53,679 bases of DNA from positions 1-53,679 of the forward strand of contig RFMZ01000179.1 of assembly GCA_009927445.1 (NCBI GenBank), given 5' to 3'. The stretch's first letter is position 1; each line of letters begins with the position of its first letter. Position numbers and translations under genes: made by a program. Below the pieces are notes generated by a model. The model ran no database searches and was not told where the DNA came from. It saw only the letters and a program-made list of their open reading frames with translations. This stretch comes from Betaproteobacteria bacterium. Lineage in GTDB: Bacteria; Pseudomonadota; Gammaproteobacteria; Burkholderiales; Burkholderiaceae. This document shows positions 45,248 through 53,679 of the stretch, piece after piece.

Positions 45248-46540
45248 ATGGTCCCACATTTAATTACAGCCTTAACAGGTCCTTTGCTTGATCTTGAGAA
45301 GAAAATTCTTGATGCCACACCAACTATCGAGCGTTGGTTTCGGTTGGAATGGCAAGATCACACGCCACCTTTTTACTGCTCGGTTGACTTGAGAAACTCG
45401 GGTTTTAAATTAGCGCCGGTTGATACCAACTTATTTCCGGGTGGATTTAATAATCTTTCCAATGAAATGCTGCCACTTGCTGTGCAAGCTGCAATGGCCT
45501 CTATAGAAAAAATTTGCCCCGAAGCACGTAATTTACTCTTGATACCTGAACGCCATACGAGGAATACTTTTTATTTACAAAATGTCGCTCGCTTGGCGGT
45601 TATTTTGAGGCAGACAGGGCTTAACGTTCGATTAGGAAGTTTGTCAGAAGAAATCACTAAACCCACCACCATCGAGTTGCCGGATGGGCAGCGTTTGGTA
45701 CTAGAGCCACTGAGTCGAATTGGCTTAAAGGGCCGTCGTTTAGGATTAAAAGATTTTGATCCCTGCGCTATATTGCTCAATAATGACTTATCGGCTGGGG
45801 TTCCAGCAATCTTAAAGAATTTGCATGAGCAATACGTATTACCCCCCTTGCATGCTGGTTGGTCGACACGACGTAAATCGAATCATTTTGCTTGTTACGA
45901 TGACGTGATCAAAAAGTTTTCTAAAATTTTAGATATTGATCCGTGGATATTAAATCCCTACTTTGCTACAGTTAAAGATGTGGACTTTAATGCGCGCGTT
46001 GGTGAAGAAGAGTTACAAGAAACTGCTGCTGGACTTCTCAAAAAAGTGGCGAAAAAATATAAGCAAATGGGTATTAAAGAAAAACCCTACTTAGTTGTAA
46101 AGCCAGATGCTGGAACATATGGCATGGGGATTATGACGATTCATGATGCGAGCGAATTAAAAGACTTGAATCGTCGTGAACGTAACAAGATGAGTGTCAT
46201 CAAAGAAGGTTTAGAAGTTGCTCATGTGATTATTCAAGAAGGGGTTCACACCTTAGAAAAGATCAATGAGGCAGTTGCTGAGCCAGTGGTATATATGATT
46301 GATCGCTATGTGGTCGGTGGATTTTACCGAGTGCACACCGGTCGTGGTCCTAATGAGAGTTTGAATGCACCCGGTATGCATTTTGTGCCTTTGGCATTTG
46401 AGCAAAATGCCATCCCCGACATTACCGCCAAGCCTGGCAGTACGATACCTAACCGGTTTTATATTTATGGGGTAGTTGCGCGCTTAGCCTTATTAGCGGC
46501 ATCAATAGAGTTGGAACGTACTGATCCGCATATCGAGTGA
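45248..46540 (+). CDS. gshA: Glutamate--cysteine ligase (proteobacterial gshA type)
   Basis: First step of glutathione synthesis. The 430 residues match the form found in beta- and some gammaproteobacteria (TIGR02049, first noted in Acidithiobacillus), not E. coli GshA. Visible: FYCSVDLRNSGFKLAPVDTNLFPGGFNNL near the start, KPYLVVKPDAGTYGMGIMTI and MIDRYVVGGFYRVHTG. It overlaps gshB by 4 bp. Glutathione from these genes could serve grxC and the glutathione peroxidase in this window. Confidence 0.93.
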   Translation: MVPHLITALTGPLLDLEKKILDATPTIERWFRLEWQDHTPPFYCSVDLRNSGFKLAPVDTNLFPGGFNNLSNEMLPLAVQAAMASIEKICPEARNLLLIPERHTRNTFYLQNVARLAVILRQTGLNVRLGSLSEEITKPTTIELPDGQRLVLEPLSRIGLKGRRLGLKDFDPCAILLNNDLSAGVPAILKNLHEQYVLPPLHAGWSTRRKSNHFACYDDVIKKFSKILDIDPWILNPYFATVKDVDFNARVGEEELQETAAGLLKKVAKKYKQMGIKEKPYLVVKPDAGTYGMGIMTIHDASELKDLNRRERNKMSVIKEGLEVAHVIIQEGVHTLEKINEAVAEPVVYMIDRYVVGGFYRVHTGRGPNESLNAPGMHFVPLAFEQNAIPDITAKPGSTIPNRFYIYGVVARLALLAASIELERTDPHIE

Positions 46541-47493
46541 GTATGATGAAACTTCTGTTCATCGCTGATCCGCTAGAAGATTTGAAGATTGAAAAAGACA
46601 CCACCTTAGCGATGATGCTGGCGGGACAAAAAGCAAGTCATGCAATTTATTTTGGCAAAGCGCAATCCCTCCACAGTACCGGAGCTCAAGTCCAAATCCT
46701 TGCGCAACGTTTAGAAATCAATTTAACGCAAAGCCCATGGTACAAAATTGTTAGTGAATCGGTCGAAGACCTTGTGAACTTTGACGCGATCTTAATGCGA
46801 CAAGACCCACCCTTTTCAGTTGAGTATTTAACGAATACTTGGCTTTTATCGCAGGCAGAACGAGTGGGCGCCAGAGTCTTTAATTCGCCAACCGCACTGC
46901 GTGAGCACTCAGAAAAAGTTGCTATTTTAGAGTTTGCTAAATGGATCACGCCAACCTTGATTACTCGTTCATTAGCACAGATCAAAGATTTTCATCAGCT
47001 ATATCAGGATATTGTGATTAAGCCGCTAGATGGTATGGGGGGTATGGGTATTTTTCGGGTTGGTCCTGATGGCACTAATTTGGCTAGTATTGTGGAGACT
47101 TTAGGCCAAAATGGTGAGCGATCCTTAATGGTCCAGCGATATTTATCAGAAATCAAAGATGGCGATAAGCGTTTATTACTGATCAATGGCAAACCAGTTC
47201 CATTTGTTTTAGCAAGGATTCCTCAAAAAGGTGATATTCGCGGTAATTTAGCGGCTGGTGGTATCGGGCAGGCTAGACCTCTTGGCCCTACAGAAATTGC
47301 AATTGCCAATGAACTAGGACCGGAACTGGTTAGGAGGGGTTTGTTCTTGGTTGGCGTAGATATTATCGGTAGTCACTTAACTGAGATTAATGTAACGAGC
47401 CCAACTTGTTTTGTGGAGATCACTCAACAGACGGGTTTTGATGTAGCTAAATTTTGGTTAGAAGAACTTGAAATTCAAATAATGAGAGGGTAA
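46537..47493 (+). CDS. gshB: Glutathione synthetase
   Basis: Adds glycine to gamma-glutamylcysteine with ATP. The ATP-grasp protein has LLFIADPLEDLKIEKDTT at the start, AILMRQDPPFSVEY, the core IVIKPLDGMGGMGIFRV, ARIPQKGDIRGNLAAGG, and EINVTSPTCFVEI, all typical of GshB. The GTG at 46537 overlaps the gshA stop (GTGA); ATG 46543 or 46546 are alternatives that fit E. coli GshB equally well. EIIA follows 1 bp later. Confidence 0.94.
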   Translation: MSMMKLLFIADPLEDLKIEKDTTLAMMLAGQKASHAIYFGKAQSLHSTGAQVQILAQRLEINLTQSPWYKIVSESVEDLVNFDAILMRQDPPFSVEYLTNTWLLSQAERVGARVFNSPTALREHSEKVAILEFAKWITPTLITRSLAQIKDFHQLYQDIVIKPLDGMGGMGIFRVGPDGTNLASIVETLGQNGERSLMVQRYLSEIKDGDKRLLLINGKPVPFVLARIPQKGDIRGNLAAGGIGQARPLGPTEIAIANELGPELVRRGLFLVGVDIIGSHLTEINVTSPTCFVEITQQTGFDVAKFWLEELEIQIMRG

Positions 47494-47494
47494 G

Positions 47495-47911
47495 ATGGCT
47501 GGGATTTTGATAGTTGCTCACACGCCAATTGCAAGTGCGATTTTAGAATTCGTGGAGCATGTGTATAGTTCGGTACCCGATCAAGTTTTTGCAATTGATG
47601 TTTCTGCGCATGAAGATGCCAAATTGATCACTCAAAGACTCCTAGAGAGAATTGAACAAATGCAATCTTCTAGTGAGGTTTTAATTTTGACAGATATTAT
47701 GGGCGCTACACCATCAAATGTAGCTAGTAAATTAGCTTCTTCTGGCTCTACGGGTAAAGTGTTGCAGATTGTTACAGGATTGAATTTACCCATGTTGCTT
47801 CGCACAATTAGCCATCGTAACGAACCCCTTGATGAGATCGTAGAAAAAGCCCTTCAAGGTGGCCAACAAGGGGTTATTCGTATTCGAGACTTGTCCAAAG
47901 CGATTCCTTAA
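47495..47911 (+). CDS. PTS mannose-type EIIA protein
   Basis: A 138-residue cytoplasmic phosphocarrier of the mannose-family EIIA type. The N-terminus MAGILIVAHTPIA has the phosphorylated His at position 9, and the core has LILTDIMGATPSNVA and GLNLPMLLR. It is followed by HPr and EI with no transport EIIB/C genes. In betaproteobacteria this trio is thought to form a regulatory phosphorelay. Confidence 0.92.
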   Translation: MAGILIVAHTPIASAILEFVEHVYSSVPDQVFAIDVSAHEDAKLITQRLLERIEQMQSSSEVLILTDIMGATPSNVASKLASSGSTGKVLQIVTGLNLPMLLRTISHRNEPLDEIVEKALQGGQQGVIRIRDLSKAIP

Positions 47912-47930
47912 TTATTACCTAAGCCATTTC

Positions 47931-48200
47931 ATGCCAACACAATCAATTATTATTATCAATAAACTGGGGTTGCACGCGCGCGCCTCTGCCAAACTGACGC
48001 AACTGGCTGGACAATTTCCTTGTGAAATTACCCTTGAAAGAAAGGGGCGCCAAATCAATGCAAAAAGTATTATGGGTGTCATGATGTTGGCTGCAGGTAT
48101 TGGTTCGGAAGTCATTTTAGAAACGCGTGGCGAAAAAGCGGAAGAGGCAATGCAGGCATTAATTGACTTAATTAATGATCGTTTTGGCGAAGGTGAGTAA
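47931..48200 (+). CDS. ptsH: Phosphocarrier protein HPr
   Basis: An 89-residue phosphocarrier between EI and EIIA. The phosphorylated His is in KLGLHARASAKL and the regulatory Ser in INAKSIMGVMML, so HPr kinase control is possible. ATG 47931 is used since it gives the standard HPr length. It lies 19 bp after EIIA and 50 bp before ptsI. Confidence 0.95.
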   Translation: MPTQSIIIINKLGLHARASAKLTQLAGQFPCEITLERKGRQINAKSIMGVMMLAAGIGSEVILETRGEKAEEAMQALIDLINDRFGEGE

Positions 48201-48250
48201 TGCAACGTGCGACTCAATATAGAGCTCAAATCTATGCGAGGGCATAGTTA

Positions 48251-49999
48251 ATGAGCTTTGCACTCCATGGGCTCTCAGTCTCTAATGGCGTAGCAATTGG
48301 CCATGCCTTAACGATCTCTGCAGCGTCTCTAGATGTAACTCATCAGTTTATTGCGAGTGGTTCTGAAGAGCAGGAAGTAGTTCGACTGCAGCAGGCATTT
48401 GAATTAGCCATGCAAGAATTACATGATCTAAAAGATCGTTTACCAGAGGATGCCCCAGAAGAGATGAGCGCATTCTTAGATGTGCATCGTTTAATCCTAG
48501 AGGATATTGACTTACGACAAAAGCCAGAAGCACTTATTTTAAAAAGACGTTATAACGCGGCTTGGGCATTAACGACTGTTTTAGACGATTTATTACTTGC
48601 TTTTGAAGAGATTGATGATCCCTATTTAAAGGAGCGCGGAGCAGATTTTCGGCAAGTCATCGAGCGGGTGTTGTATGCCCTTAATGGCTCATCGGAATTA
48701 AGTTTGGCCCCTTTGTATCAGAAGCTAGATCGCCAATCAGCAGATGCAATTATTGTTGCGCAAGATATTGCCCCGCATGACATGATGCGTTTTAAAGAAC
48801 TTAATTTCTGTGCCTTTGTGACAGACTTTGGTGGAAAAAATTCGCACACTGCTATCGTTGCAAGAAGTCTAGATATACCTGCGGCGGTGGGCGTTAAACA
48901 TGCTAGCGAGATTATTCAGCAAGATGATTTATTGATTGTAGACGGGGATAAGGGGATCGTCATTGTTGATCCATCGCCGATGATATTAGAGGCTTACCGA
49001 CAACGTCAGGCAGAAATCAAATTTTCCAAAGAACAATTACAGTTATTAAAATACACTCCGACTAAAACTATTGATGGCCAGCAAATTACGCTCATGGCTA
49101 ATATAGAAACTCCTGAAGATGCTCCTGATGCATTAGACAGCGGGGCTGTGGGAGTAGGCTTGTATCGCTCCGAATTTTTATTTATGAATCGCAAAGGTGG
49201 TTTACCTGAAGAAGAGGAGCAGTACCGCGCCTATGTGAAGACCATTGAGGCGATGTATGGCTTACCTGTTAATATTCGAACCATTGATATTGGGGCAGAT
49301 AAAAATTTAGATAACGAAGATCATAAATTATCTTCAAATATTTCACCGCTGGGTTTACGCGGTATTCGCTGGTCATTATCTGAGCCAGAAATATTTTTAA
49401 CACAACTCAGAGCGATATTGCGTGCATCAGCGCATGGTAAAGCGCAAATATTAATACCTATGTTGGCCCAGGCGCATGAGATTGAGTTAACCTTAGAATT
49501 AATTGGCGAAGCCAAAAGACAATTAGAGCAGCGCCAGCAAGCCTACAATACGGATATCAAAATCGGGGCGATGATTGAAATTCCGGCCGCAGCTTTAATA
49601 ATGCCGTTATTTTTAAAATATTTTGACTTTGTATCAATTGGCACTAATGATTTAATTCAATATACGCTTGGGATTGATCGGGCAGACAATGCCGTGGCTC
49701 ATTTGTACGACCCGTTACACCCGGCAATCCTAAAACTGATTTATGAAATTATTCAAGCTGCCAAAAAAGAAAATATTCCTGTTTCCGTTTGTGGCGAAAT
49801 GGCTGGAGATTCAAAGTTAACTCGGTTATTACTAGCGATGGGCTTAACGGATTTTTCGATGCATGCAAGCCAATTATTAACTGTGAAGCGAGAGATATTA
49901 AAGGCATATATTGCCGACTTGACCTATCAGTTGCCACCAATCTTAAGTACTTATGAGCCAGAATTAATAAATGCTTTGGTCACCAAGCTCAATCAGTAG
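48251..49999 (+). CDS. ptsI: Phosphoenolpyruvate-protein phosphotransferase (EI)
   Basis: Takes phosphate from PEP and passes it to HPr. The 582 residues are full length: the swivelling domain with the active His in FGGKNSHTAIVARSLDIPA, the PEP-binding TIM barrel with GVGLYRSEFLFMNR, IGTNDLIQYTLGIDR, and the catalytic Cys in PVSVCGEMAGD. With HPr and EIIA but no sugar permease, it probably serves regulation. Intact. Confidence 0.96.
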   Translation: MSFALHGLSVSNGVAIGHALTISAASLDVTHQFIASGSEEQEVVRLQQAFELAMQELHDLKDRLPEDAPEEMSAFLDVHRLILEDIDLRQKPEALILKRRYNAAWALTTVLDDLLLAFEEIDDPYLKERGADFRQVIERVLYALNGSSELSLAPLYQKLDRQSADAIIVAQDIAPHDMMRFKELNFCAFVTDFGGKNSHTAIVARSLDIPAAVGVKHASEIIQQDDLLIVDGDKGIVIVDPSPMILEAYRQRQAEIKFSKEQLQLLKYTPTKTIDGQQITLMANIETPEDAPDALDSGAVGVGLYRSEFLFMNRKGGLPEEEEQYRAYVKTIEAMYGLPVNIRTIDIGADKNLDNEDHKLSSNISPLGLRGIRWSLSEPEIFLTQLRAILRASAHGKAQILIPMLAQAHEIELTLELIGEAKRQLEQRQQAYNTDIKIGAMIEIPAAALIMPLFLKYFDFVSIGTNDLIQYTLGIDRADNAVAHLYDPLHPAILKLIYEIIQAAKKENIPVSVCGEMAGDSKLTRLLLAMGLTDFSMHASQLLTVKREILKAYIADLTYQLPPILSTYEPELINALVTKLNQ

Positions 50000-50011
50000 T
50001 TCGGCATAGAA

Positions 50012-50770
50012 TTAAATCGGCAATCGATCCTGACACACCACACAATGCGGATTTCTAGGAAGTTTGATTTGATGCATTTGCGTATGTAGTGCGTCCCAAA
50101 TACCAAGTTTTCCAATCATTGGCGTGCCCGATTCGGTGATTACTTGTAAAGCTTGAGCGGCTTGAATAGAGCCTATGAGTCCAACTAGGGGGGAGAATAC
50201 GCCCATACTTGAGCAGTGCGCTTCTTCAAATGATTCGGTTGGTGAAAACAGGCAAGCATAACAAGGAGAGTCTGCACGGCGCGTATCAAATACTGAAAAC
50301 TGCCCATCAAACTGAATCGCAGCTCCAAAAATTAAAGGTGTACGATGTTTGACGCAAACCGAATTAATTGTTTGTCGGGTTCTAAAATTATCAGCACAGT
50401 CAACGACGATAGTGGCATTAGGTATCAATTGATCTAATAAGGTGGGGTCTGCTCTTTGATGCACCGGGATGACTTGAACATGGGGATTTAGGCGATTTAA
50501 CATTGTTTGTGCCGAGAGTACCTTGGGCTGCCCAATCCAGGGAGTATCGTGCATGATCTGTCGTTGTAAGTTGGTCAGATCAACCACATCATCATCAATG
50601 ATAGTCAGTTTCCCAACGCCAGACGCAGCCAAATAGGGTGCGCAGGCGCTGCCAAGTCCGCCTGCCCCGATGATCAGGACATGGGCAGCACTAATCTTCT
50701 TTTGACCTTCGACACCGATGGCATCTAAGAGAATATGCCGGGAATACCTTAAAAGTTCTTGATCTTCCAT
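50012..50770 (-). CDS. moeB: ThiF/MoeB-family adenylyltransferase (HesA/MoeB/ThiF)
   Basis: Activates the C-terminal Gly-Gly of small sulfur carriers such as MoaD or ThiS with ATP. The 252-residue protein has QELLRYSRHILLDAIGVEGQ, the ATP motif IIGAGGLGSACAPYLA, DDDVVDLTNLQRQ, DCADNFRTR, a catalytic Cys near SPCYACLF and paired CxxC zinc ligands (PCYAC, HCVVC). Whether it serves MoaD or ThiS is not clear from here. ATG 50770 is preferred to an in-frame TTG at 50779. It is downstream of ctpA, 26 bp away. Confidence 0.9.
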   Translation of the reverse strand: MEDQELLRYSRHILLDAIGVEGQKKISAAHVLIIGAGGLGSACAPYLAASGVGKLTIIDDDVVDLTNLQRQIMHDTPWIGQPKVLSAQTMLNRLNPHVQVIPVHQRADPTLLDQLIPNATIVVDCADNFRTRQTINSVCVKHRTPLIFGAAIQFDGQFSVFDTRRADSPCYACLFSPTESFEEAHCSSMGVFSPLVGLIGSIQAAQALQVITESGTPMIGKLGIWDALHTQMHQIKLPRNPHCVVCQDRLPI

Positions 50771-50796
50771 GAAAGCCAAGTGGCTAAGCAGGCCTA

Positions 50797-52230
50797 TTAT
50801 TCAAGTTTTGACTTGGAGCGAATAAAGGTTTGTCCTAACAGATAAGCCTTGGCCTGTTGGAGCATAAAGTCATCCACCGAGCCAAATTCAGGCACCTTCT
50901 TATTCTTTTCTTTGAGTCGATCTTCAGGGGTCATCAAGGCATTTTTCTCCTCTAATGCTTGGAGTTCTGCCATGCGACGTTTCTCACGATCTGACAAAAC
51001 TTGATCTTCAGCTTTTTGTTTATTTTTGAGATGATTTTCACTATCAATCTCGCGGGTAATTAATACGTCAAATGGATCACCATCTGGATTTTGATCTACG
51101 GCAATATCAGGCTTGATACCATATGCCTGTATTGATCTGCCATTCGGTGTGTAATAGTAGGCAGTAGTTATCTTGAGGGCGGTATCAGAAGTAATTTGAC
51201 GCACTGTTTGCACCGATCCCTTACCAAAGGTAGTTTTACCCATAATCGTTGCACGTTTCAGATCTTGAAGTGCGCCTGAAACAATTTCAGAGGCTGACGC
51301 AGAATAGGCATTAGTTAGAACGACTAAGGGGATTTTTTTAAAAATAGCCGGCACACTCGATAGGGCATCGCCGCCCTCAGAAAGACGATAATTATCGGGT
51401 TCAGCTTTATAGACTTGTTTACTACTGGCTGATTGGCCTTTGGTTGAAACGATCGTCGAGCCTGGAGGTAAGAAAGCTGCAGAAACTCCTACGGCCCCTT
51501 GGAGGATGCCACCGCCATTATTTCGTAGATCAAGAACAACGCCCTTGATGTCAGGGTTTGCTTGATAAGCCTCGGTAAGGCGCTTAGCTAAGTCGGGCAC
51601 TGTTCTTTCTTGAAAACTAGTAATTCGTACCCACAGAATCGCGTTGTCAATGAGTTTGGATTTTACTGACTGGACCTTAATTTCTGCGCGCGTGATAGTG
51701 ATCGGAAAAGTCCGCTCCTCAGATTTACGATAAATTGTGAGTGTGATTTTTGTGCCGGGCGCGCCGCGCATTTTACGTACGGCTTGATCGAGCGTCATGC
51801 CGCGGACAGGCTTATCATCTAGGCGAGTAATTAAGTCGCCGGATTGTATACCGGCTTTAGCTGCTGGGGAATCCTCAATCGGGTTCATGACTTTAACCAA
51901 GCCATCTTCAGAGGAGATCTCTATACCAAGCCCTGCAAAACGGCCTTGAGTTTGTTCTTGCATGTCTGAGAAATCTTTTGTATCCAAGAATGCCGAATGG
52001 GGGTCAAGACTGTTAACCATGCCCTTAACTGCATCGGTTAAGAGTTTTTTATCTTCAATAGGTTCAACGTACTCTCTTTTAACGCTTCCAAATACGGAAG
52101 TAAATAAGCGTAGTTCTTCGAGTGGTAGCGCGGCATTTTGTTGAGCTACGGCGGTGACTTGCCAAGTAATAACAACTCCGGCAATAGCACCAATTGCAAT
52201 GAAGAGGGTATTTTTTAGTATTGGGCGCAT
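50797..52230 (-). CDS. ctpA: C-terminal processing protease (S41 family)
   Basis: A 477-residue S41 periplasmic protease. An N-terminal membrane/signal helix (LFIAIGAIAGVVITWQVTAV) precedes the PDZ domain (GRFAGLGIEISSEDGLVKV, PAAKAGIQSGDLI, GLTL-like GMTLDQAVRKMRG) and the protease core with the Ser in NAYSASASEIVSGALQ and Lys in TTFGKGSVQT. The C-terminus is a charged helical tail. It begins 4 bp after gpmA and precedes moeB. Confidence 0.94.
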   Translation of the reverse strand: MRPILKNTLFIAIGAIAGVVITWQVTAVAQQNAALPLEELRLFTSVFGSVKREYVEPIEDKKLLTDAVKGMVNSLDPHSAFLDTKDFSDMQEQTQGRFAGLGIEISSEDGLVKVMNPIEDSPAAKAGIQSGDLITRLDDKPVRGMTLDQAVRKMRGAPGTKITLTIYRKSEERTFPITITRAEIKVQSVKSKLIDNAILWVRITSFQERTVPDLAKRLTEAYQANPDIKGVVLDLRNNGGGILQGAVGVSAAFLPPGSTIVSTKGQSASSKQVYKAEPDNYRLSEGGDALSSVPAIFKKIPLVVLTNAYSASASEIVSGALQDLKRATIMGKTTFGKGSVQTVRQITSDTALKITTAYYYTPNGRSIQAYGIKPDIAVDQNPDGDPFDVLITREIDSENHLKNKQKAEDQVLSDREKRRMAELQALEEKNALMTPEDRLKEKNKKVPEFGSVDDFMLQQAKAYLLGQTFIRSKSKLE

Positions 52231-52234
52231 GCTC

Positions 52235-52927
52235 TTAATCCAAATAATAGTGTCGTATAGGTTTTAAATTATCGTTCAATTCGTAAATTAATGGGCGACC
52301 ATTGGGAATATTTATATCCATAATATCTGTATCAGAGACTTCGTCAAGATATTTAACGAGGGCGCGAATGCTGTTTCCATGAGCAGTAATGAGGGGTTTT
52401 TTCCCGGCGAGTAGGGCCGGGGCAATGGATTCGTTCCAAAGGGGTATAACCCGGTGGACGGTATCTTTAAGGCATTCACCACGGGGTATGTCTGCCAAGT
52501 TCATTTTTTTATTGTACCTAGGATCTAGGTGCAGTTTTTGCTGATCTTCAAGGCTAATTTCAGGGGGGCGAACATCGTACGACCGGCGCCAGATATGAAC
52601 TTGCTCAGCCCCATATTTTTCAGCTGTTTCCGCTTTATTCAGGCCTGCCAAGTTACCATAATGACGCTCATTCAAGCGCCAGTGGTGAACGGTGGGAAGC
52701 CACATATAGTCCATCGCTTGTTGGACCTGCCACAAAGTTTCAATAGCCCTGCGCAGAACTGAGGTATAGGCCAAATCAAAACTAAAGCCGTTAGCAAGCA
52801 GTTTTTTACCTGCATCCCTTGCTTGCTCCTTACCAACAGGGGTTAAATCGACATCAACCCAACCTGTGAAGCGATTTTCGAGGTTCCATTTGGACTCCCC
52901 ATGACGAATAAGTACTAACTGTTTCAT
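52235..52927 (-). CDS. gpmA: 2,3-bisphosphoglycerate-dependent phosphoglycerate mutase
   Basis: Interconverts 3- and 2-phosphoglycerate in glycolysis. The 230-residue dPGM has the phospho-His in [20 protein letters not shown], the RRAIET and [11 protein letters not shown] motifs, and the second His in [11 protein letters not shown]. It is full length. Its ATG lies only 22 bp from the divergent rhodanese ATG, and TAGAAT lies exactly 6 nt before it on its own strand. Confidence 0.96.
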   Translation of the reverse strand: MKQLVLIRHGESKWNLENRFTGWVDVDLTPVGKEQARDAGKKLLANGFSFDLAYTSVLRRAIETLWQVQQAMDYMWLPTVHHWRLNERHYGNLAGLNKAETAEKYGAEQVHIWRRSYDVRPPEISLEDQQKLHLDPRYNKKMNLADIPRGECLKDTVHRVIPLWNESIAPALLAGKKPLITAHGNSIRALVKYLDEVSDTDIMDINIPNGRPLIYELNDNLKPIRHYYLD

Positions 52928-52933
52928 AACATC

Positions 52934-52949
52934 ATTCTATAATTGTGAA
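52934..52949. promoter_or_regulatory. Overlapping divergent -10 elements for gpmA and the rhodanese gene
   Basis: Rightward, TATAAT at 52938-52943 is 6 nt before the rhodanese ATG (52950). Leftward, TAGAAT (complement of 52934-52939) is 6 nt before the gpmA ATG (52927). The two hexamers overlap by 2 bp inside a 22-bp gap that has no room for leaders or Shine-Dalgarno sequences. RNA polymerases could not occupy both at once, so the genes may be in mutual exclusion. Confidence 0.5.
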
Positions 52950-53375
52950 ATGGAATTTATAACTAATACAAACAATCTTATCTTATTTGCGATGATGTTA
53001 GTCAGTGGGGCGATGCTCTTTGCGCCTGCCCTGCCCGGATTAATTCATGGCAATGCATCCTTAACCCCGGCTGCTGCAACTTTGCTGATTAACCGGAGTA
53101 AAGCTACAATTATAGATATTAGACCGTCAGCGGACTTCAAAACTGGGCATTTAGCGAGATCTAAAAATATCCCTGCTGAGCAGTTAACGACGGGTATAAG
53201 CCAGTTAGCACTTGATAAAACCGTGCCCATTATCTTAATCTGTGGCACTGGTAAGAGTTCCACAGCGATGATTAGTAAGGTGAAAAAATTAGGTCACGAG
53301 GATGTCGTGAGCCTTGAAGGGGGTATTGCGGCTTGGAATCTTGCCGGTTTACCCCTGGTTCGAAATGCTAGTTAA
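52950..53375 (+). CDS. Membrane-anchored rhodanese-like protein
   Basis: A 141-residue protein with an N-terminal membrane helix (about residues 9-30, NLILFAMMLVSGAMLFAPAL) and a periplasm- or cytoplasm-facing rhodanese domain: TIIDIRPSADFKTGHLARSKNIP and the active-site loop LICGTGKSS with the sulfur-carrying Cys, then LEGGIAAWNLAGLPL. A sulfurtransferase role is likely but the acceptor is unknown. It precedes grxC by 14 bp. Confidence 0.9.
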   Translation: MEFITNTNNLILFAMMLVSGAMLFAPALPGLIHGNASLTPAAATLLINRSKATIIDIRPSADFKTGHLARSKNIPAEQLTTGISQLALDKTVPIILICGTGKSSTAMISKVKKLGHEDVVSLEGGIAAWNLAGLPLVRNAS

Positions 53376-53389
53376 TTTGCGGAGAAAAT

Positions 53390-53647
53390 ATGCCTACCGT
53401 AGTCATGTACAGTTCACAAGTTTGTCCTTATTGCAGAATGGCTGAAAAGCTTTTAGCAAGTAAAGGGGTTCATCAAATTGAAAAAATACTCATTGATTCT
53501 GACCCAAAACTACGGGATGAAATGATGTCTCGTACTGGTCGAAGAACAGTTCCTCAAATATATATTGACCAAACCCATGTAGGTGGTTTTGATGATTTAG
53601 CCGCTTTGGACAAGGCGGGTGCCTTGGACCCTTTGTTAGCAGGATAA
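53390..53647 (+). CDS. grxC: Glutaredoxin 3
   Basis: An 85-residue glutathione-dependent disulfide reductase. The active site VCPYCRMA (CPYC), the cis-Pro in RTVPQIYID and GGFDDL are diagnostic of GrxC. It probably shares a transcript with the rhodanese and uses glutathione made by gshA-gshB. The ggag before the ATG is a plausible Shine-Dalgarno. The 32 bases after it hold no recognised gene start. Confidence 0.94.
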   Translation: MPTVVMYSSQVCPYCRMAEKLLASKGVHQIEKILIDSDPKLRDEMMSRTGRRTVPQIYIDQTHVGGFDDLAALDKAGALDPLLAG

Positions 53648-53679
53648 TTGCAAAAAAGTGGTTTTAAGCTGATTAAATT

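Noticed and set aside
46543..46548. ATG starts of gshB instead of GTG
   Set aside because: Both remain possible; the GTG was kept because it overlaps the gshA stop by 4 bp as in coupled genes, but the evidence is not decisive.

Overview
This window looks like chromosomal DNA of a small-genome, AT-leaning betaproteobacterium of the family Burkholderiaceae, most like Polynucleobacter. The basis is gene content and order (ahcY-metF behind an SAH riboswitch; a TorF-type porin with glnK and amtB, followed by gshA-gshB-EIIA-HPr-EI; birA-coaX beside a VanZ gene; ybeD-lipB-lipA; gpmA-ctpA-moeB) and protein style, read by eye without database searches. No rRNA, tRNA, insertion sequence, prophage or CRISPR array was seen. 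Gene density is very high, with many 1-30 bp overlaps and several convergent gene pairs whose ends overlap.

Layout: 1-3240 holds the end of metK, an SAH riboswitch, ahcY and a frameshifted metF. 3237-13140 holds housekeeping genes: a DUF1439-like protein, 5-formyl-THF cyclo-ligase, soluble lytic transglycosylase, an NDUFA9-like SDR, cca, a MidA-like methyltransferase, a pteridine-reductase-like SDR with folB, ttcA and glmU. 13166-14988 is a frameshifted glmS. 15390-19721 is an accessory operon: DUF2946 protein, TonB-dependent receptor, Cys-rich Asp-box propeller and thioredoxin, possibly for metal uptake. 19716-26061 holds a frameshifted carbonic anhydrase, a metallo-beta-lactamase-fold enzyme, a phaM-like gene with a shifted tail, and the two-gene metH, frameshifted at both ends. 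26058-29489 holds a DUF1840 gene, argS, a SPOR protein and dsbA. 29599-34712 is a leftward six-gene operon (glutathione peroxidase, FAD oxidoreductase, DUF1365, CFA-synthase-like, SDR, NTF2-like) resembling lipid-modifying photo-oxidative-stress clusters. 34810-41947 holds a frameshifted rfaE2, coaX, birA, VanZ, a 2Fe-2S ferredoxin, a hydrolase, ybeD, lipB, lipA and a lipoprotein. 41950-45180 holds ubiK and an apparently NtrC/sigma54-controlled TorF-glnK-amtB unit with a terminator. 45248-53647 holds glutathione synthesis, a regulatory PTS, moeB, ctpA, gpmA, a rhodanese and grxC.

Two patterns stand out. First, seven frame breaks occur in about 33 kb. Six fit a one-base loss, mostly in short runs of one base; the seventh is a net +1 shift. 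Three of the seven hit the homocysteine-to-methionine arm (metF and both halves of metH), while metK, ahcY and the SAH riboswitch look intact. This could be genome decay, as in the Polynucleobacter symbionts of ciliates, or residual indel errors in the assembly; the sequence alone cannot decide. Second, at least six genes have a -10-like hexamer exactly 6 nt before the ATG and little or no Shine-Dalgarno sequence, which predicts leaderless mRNAs. This includes a divergent gene pair only 22 bp apart.
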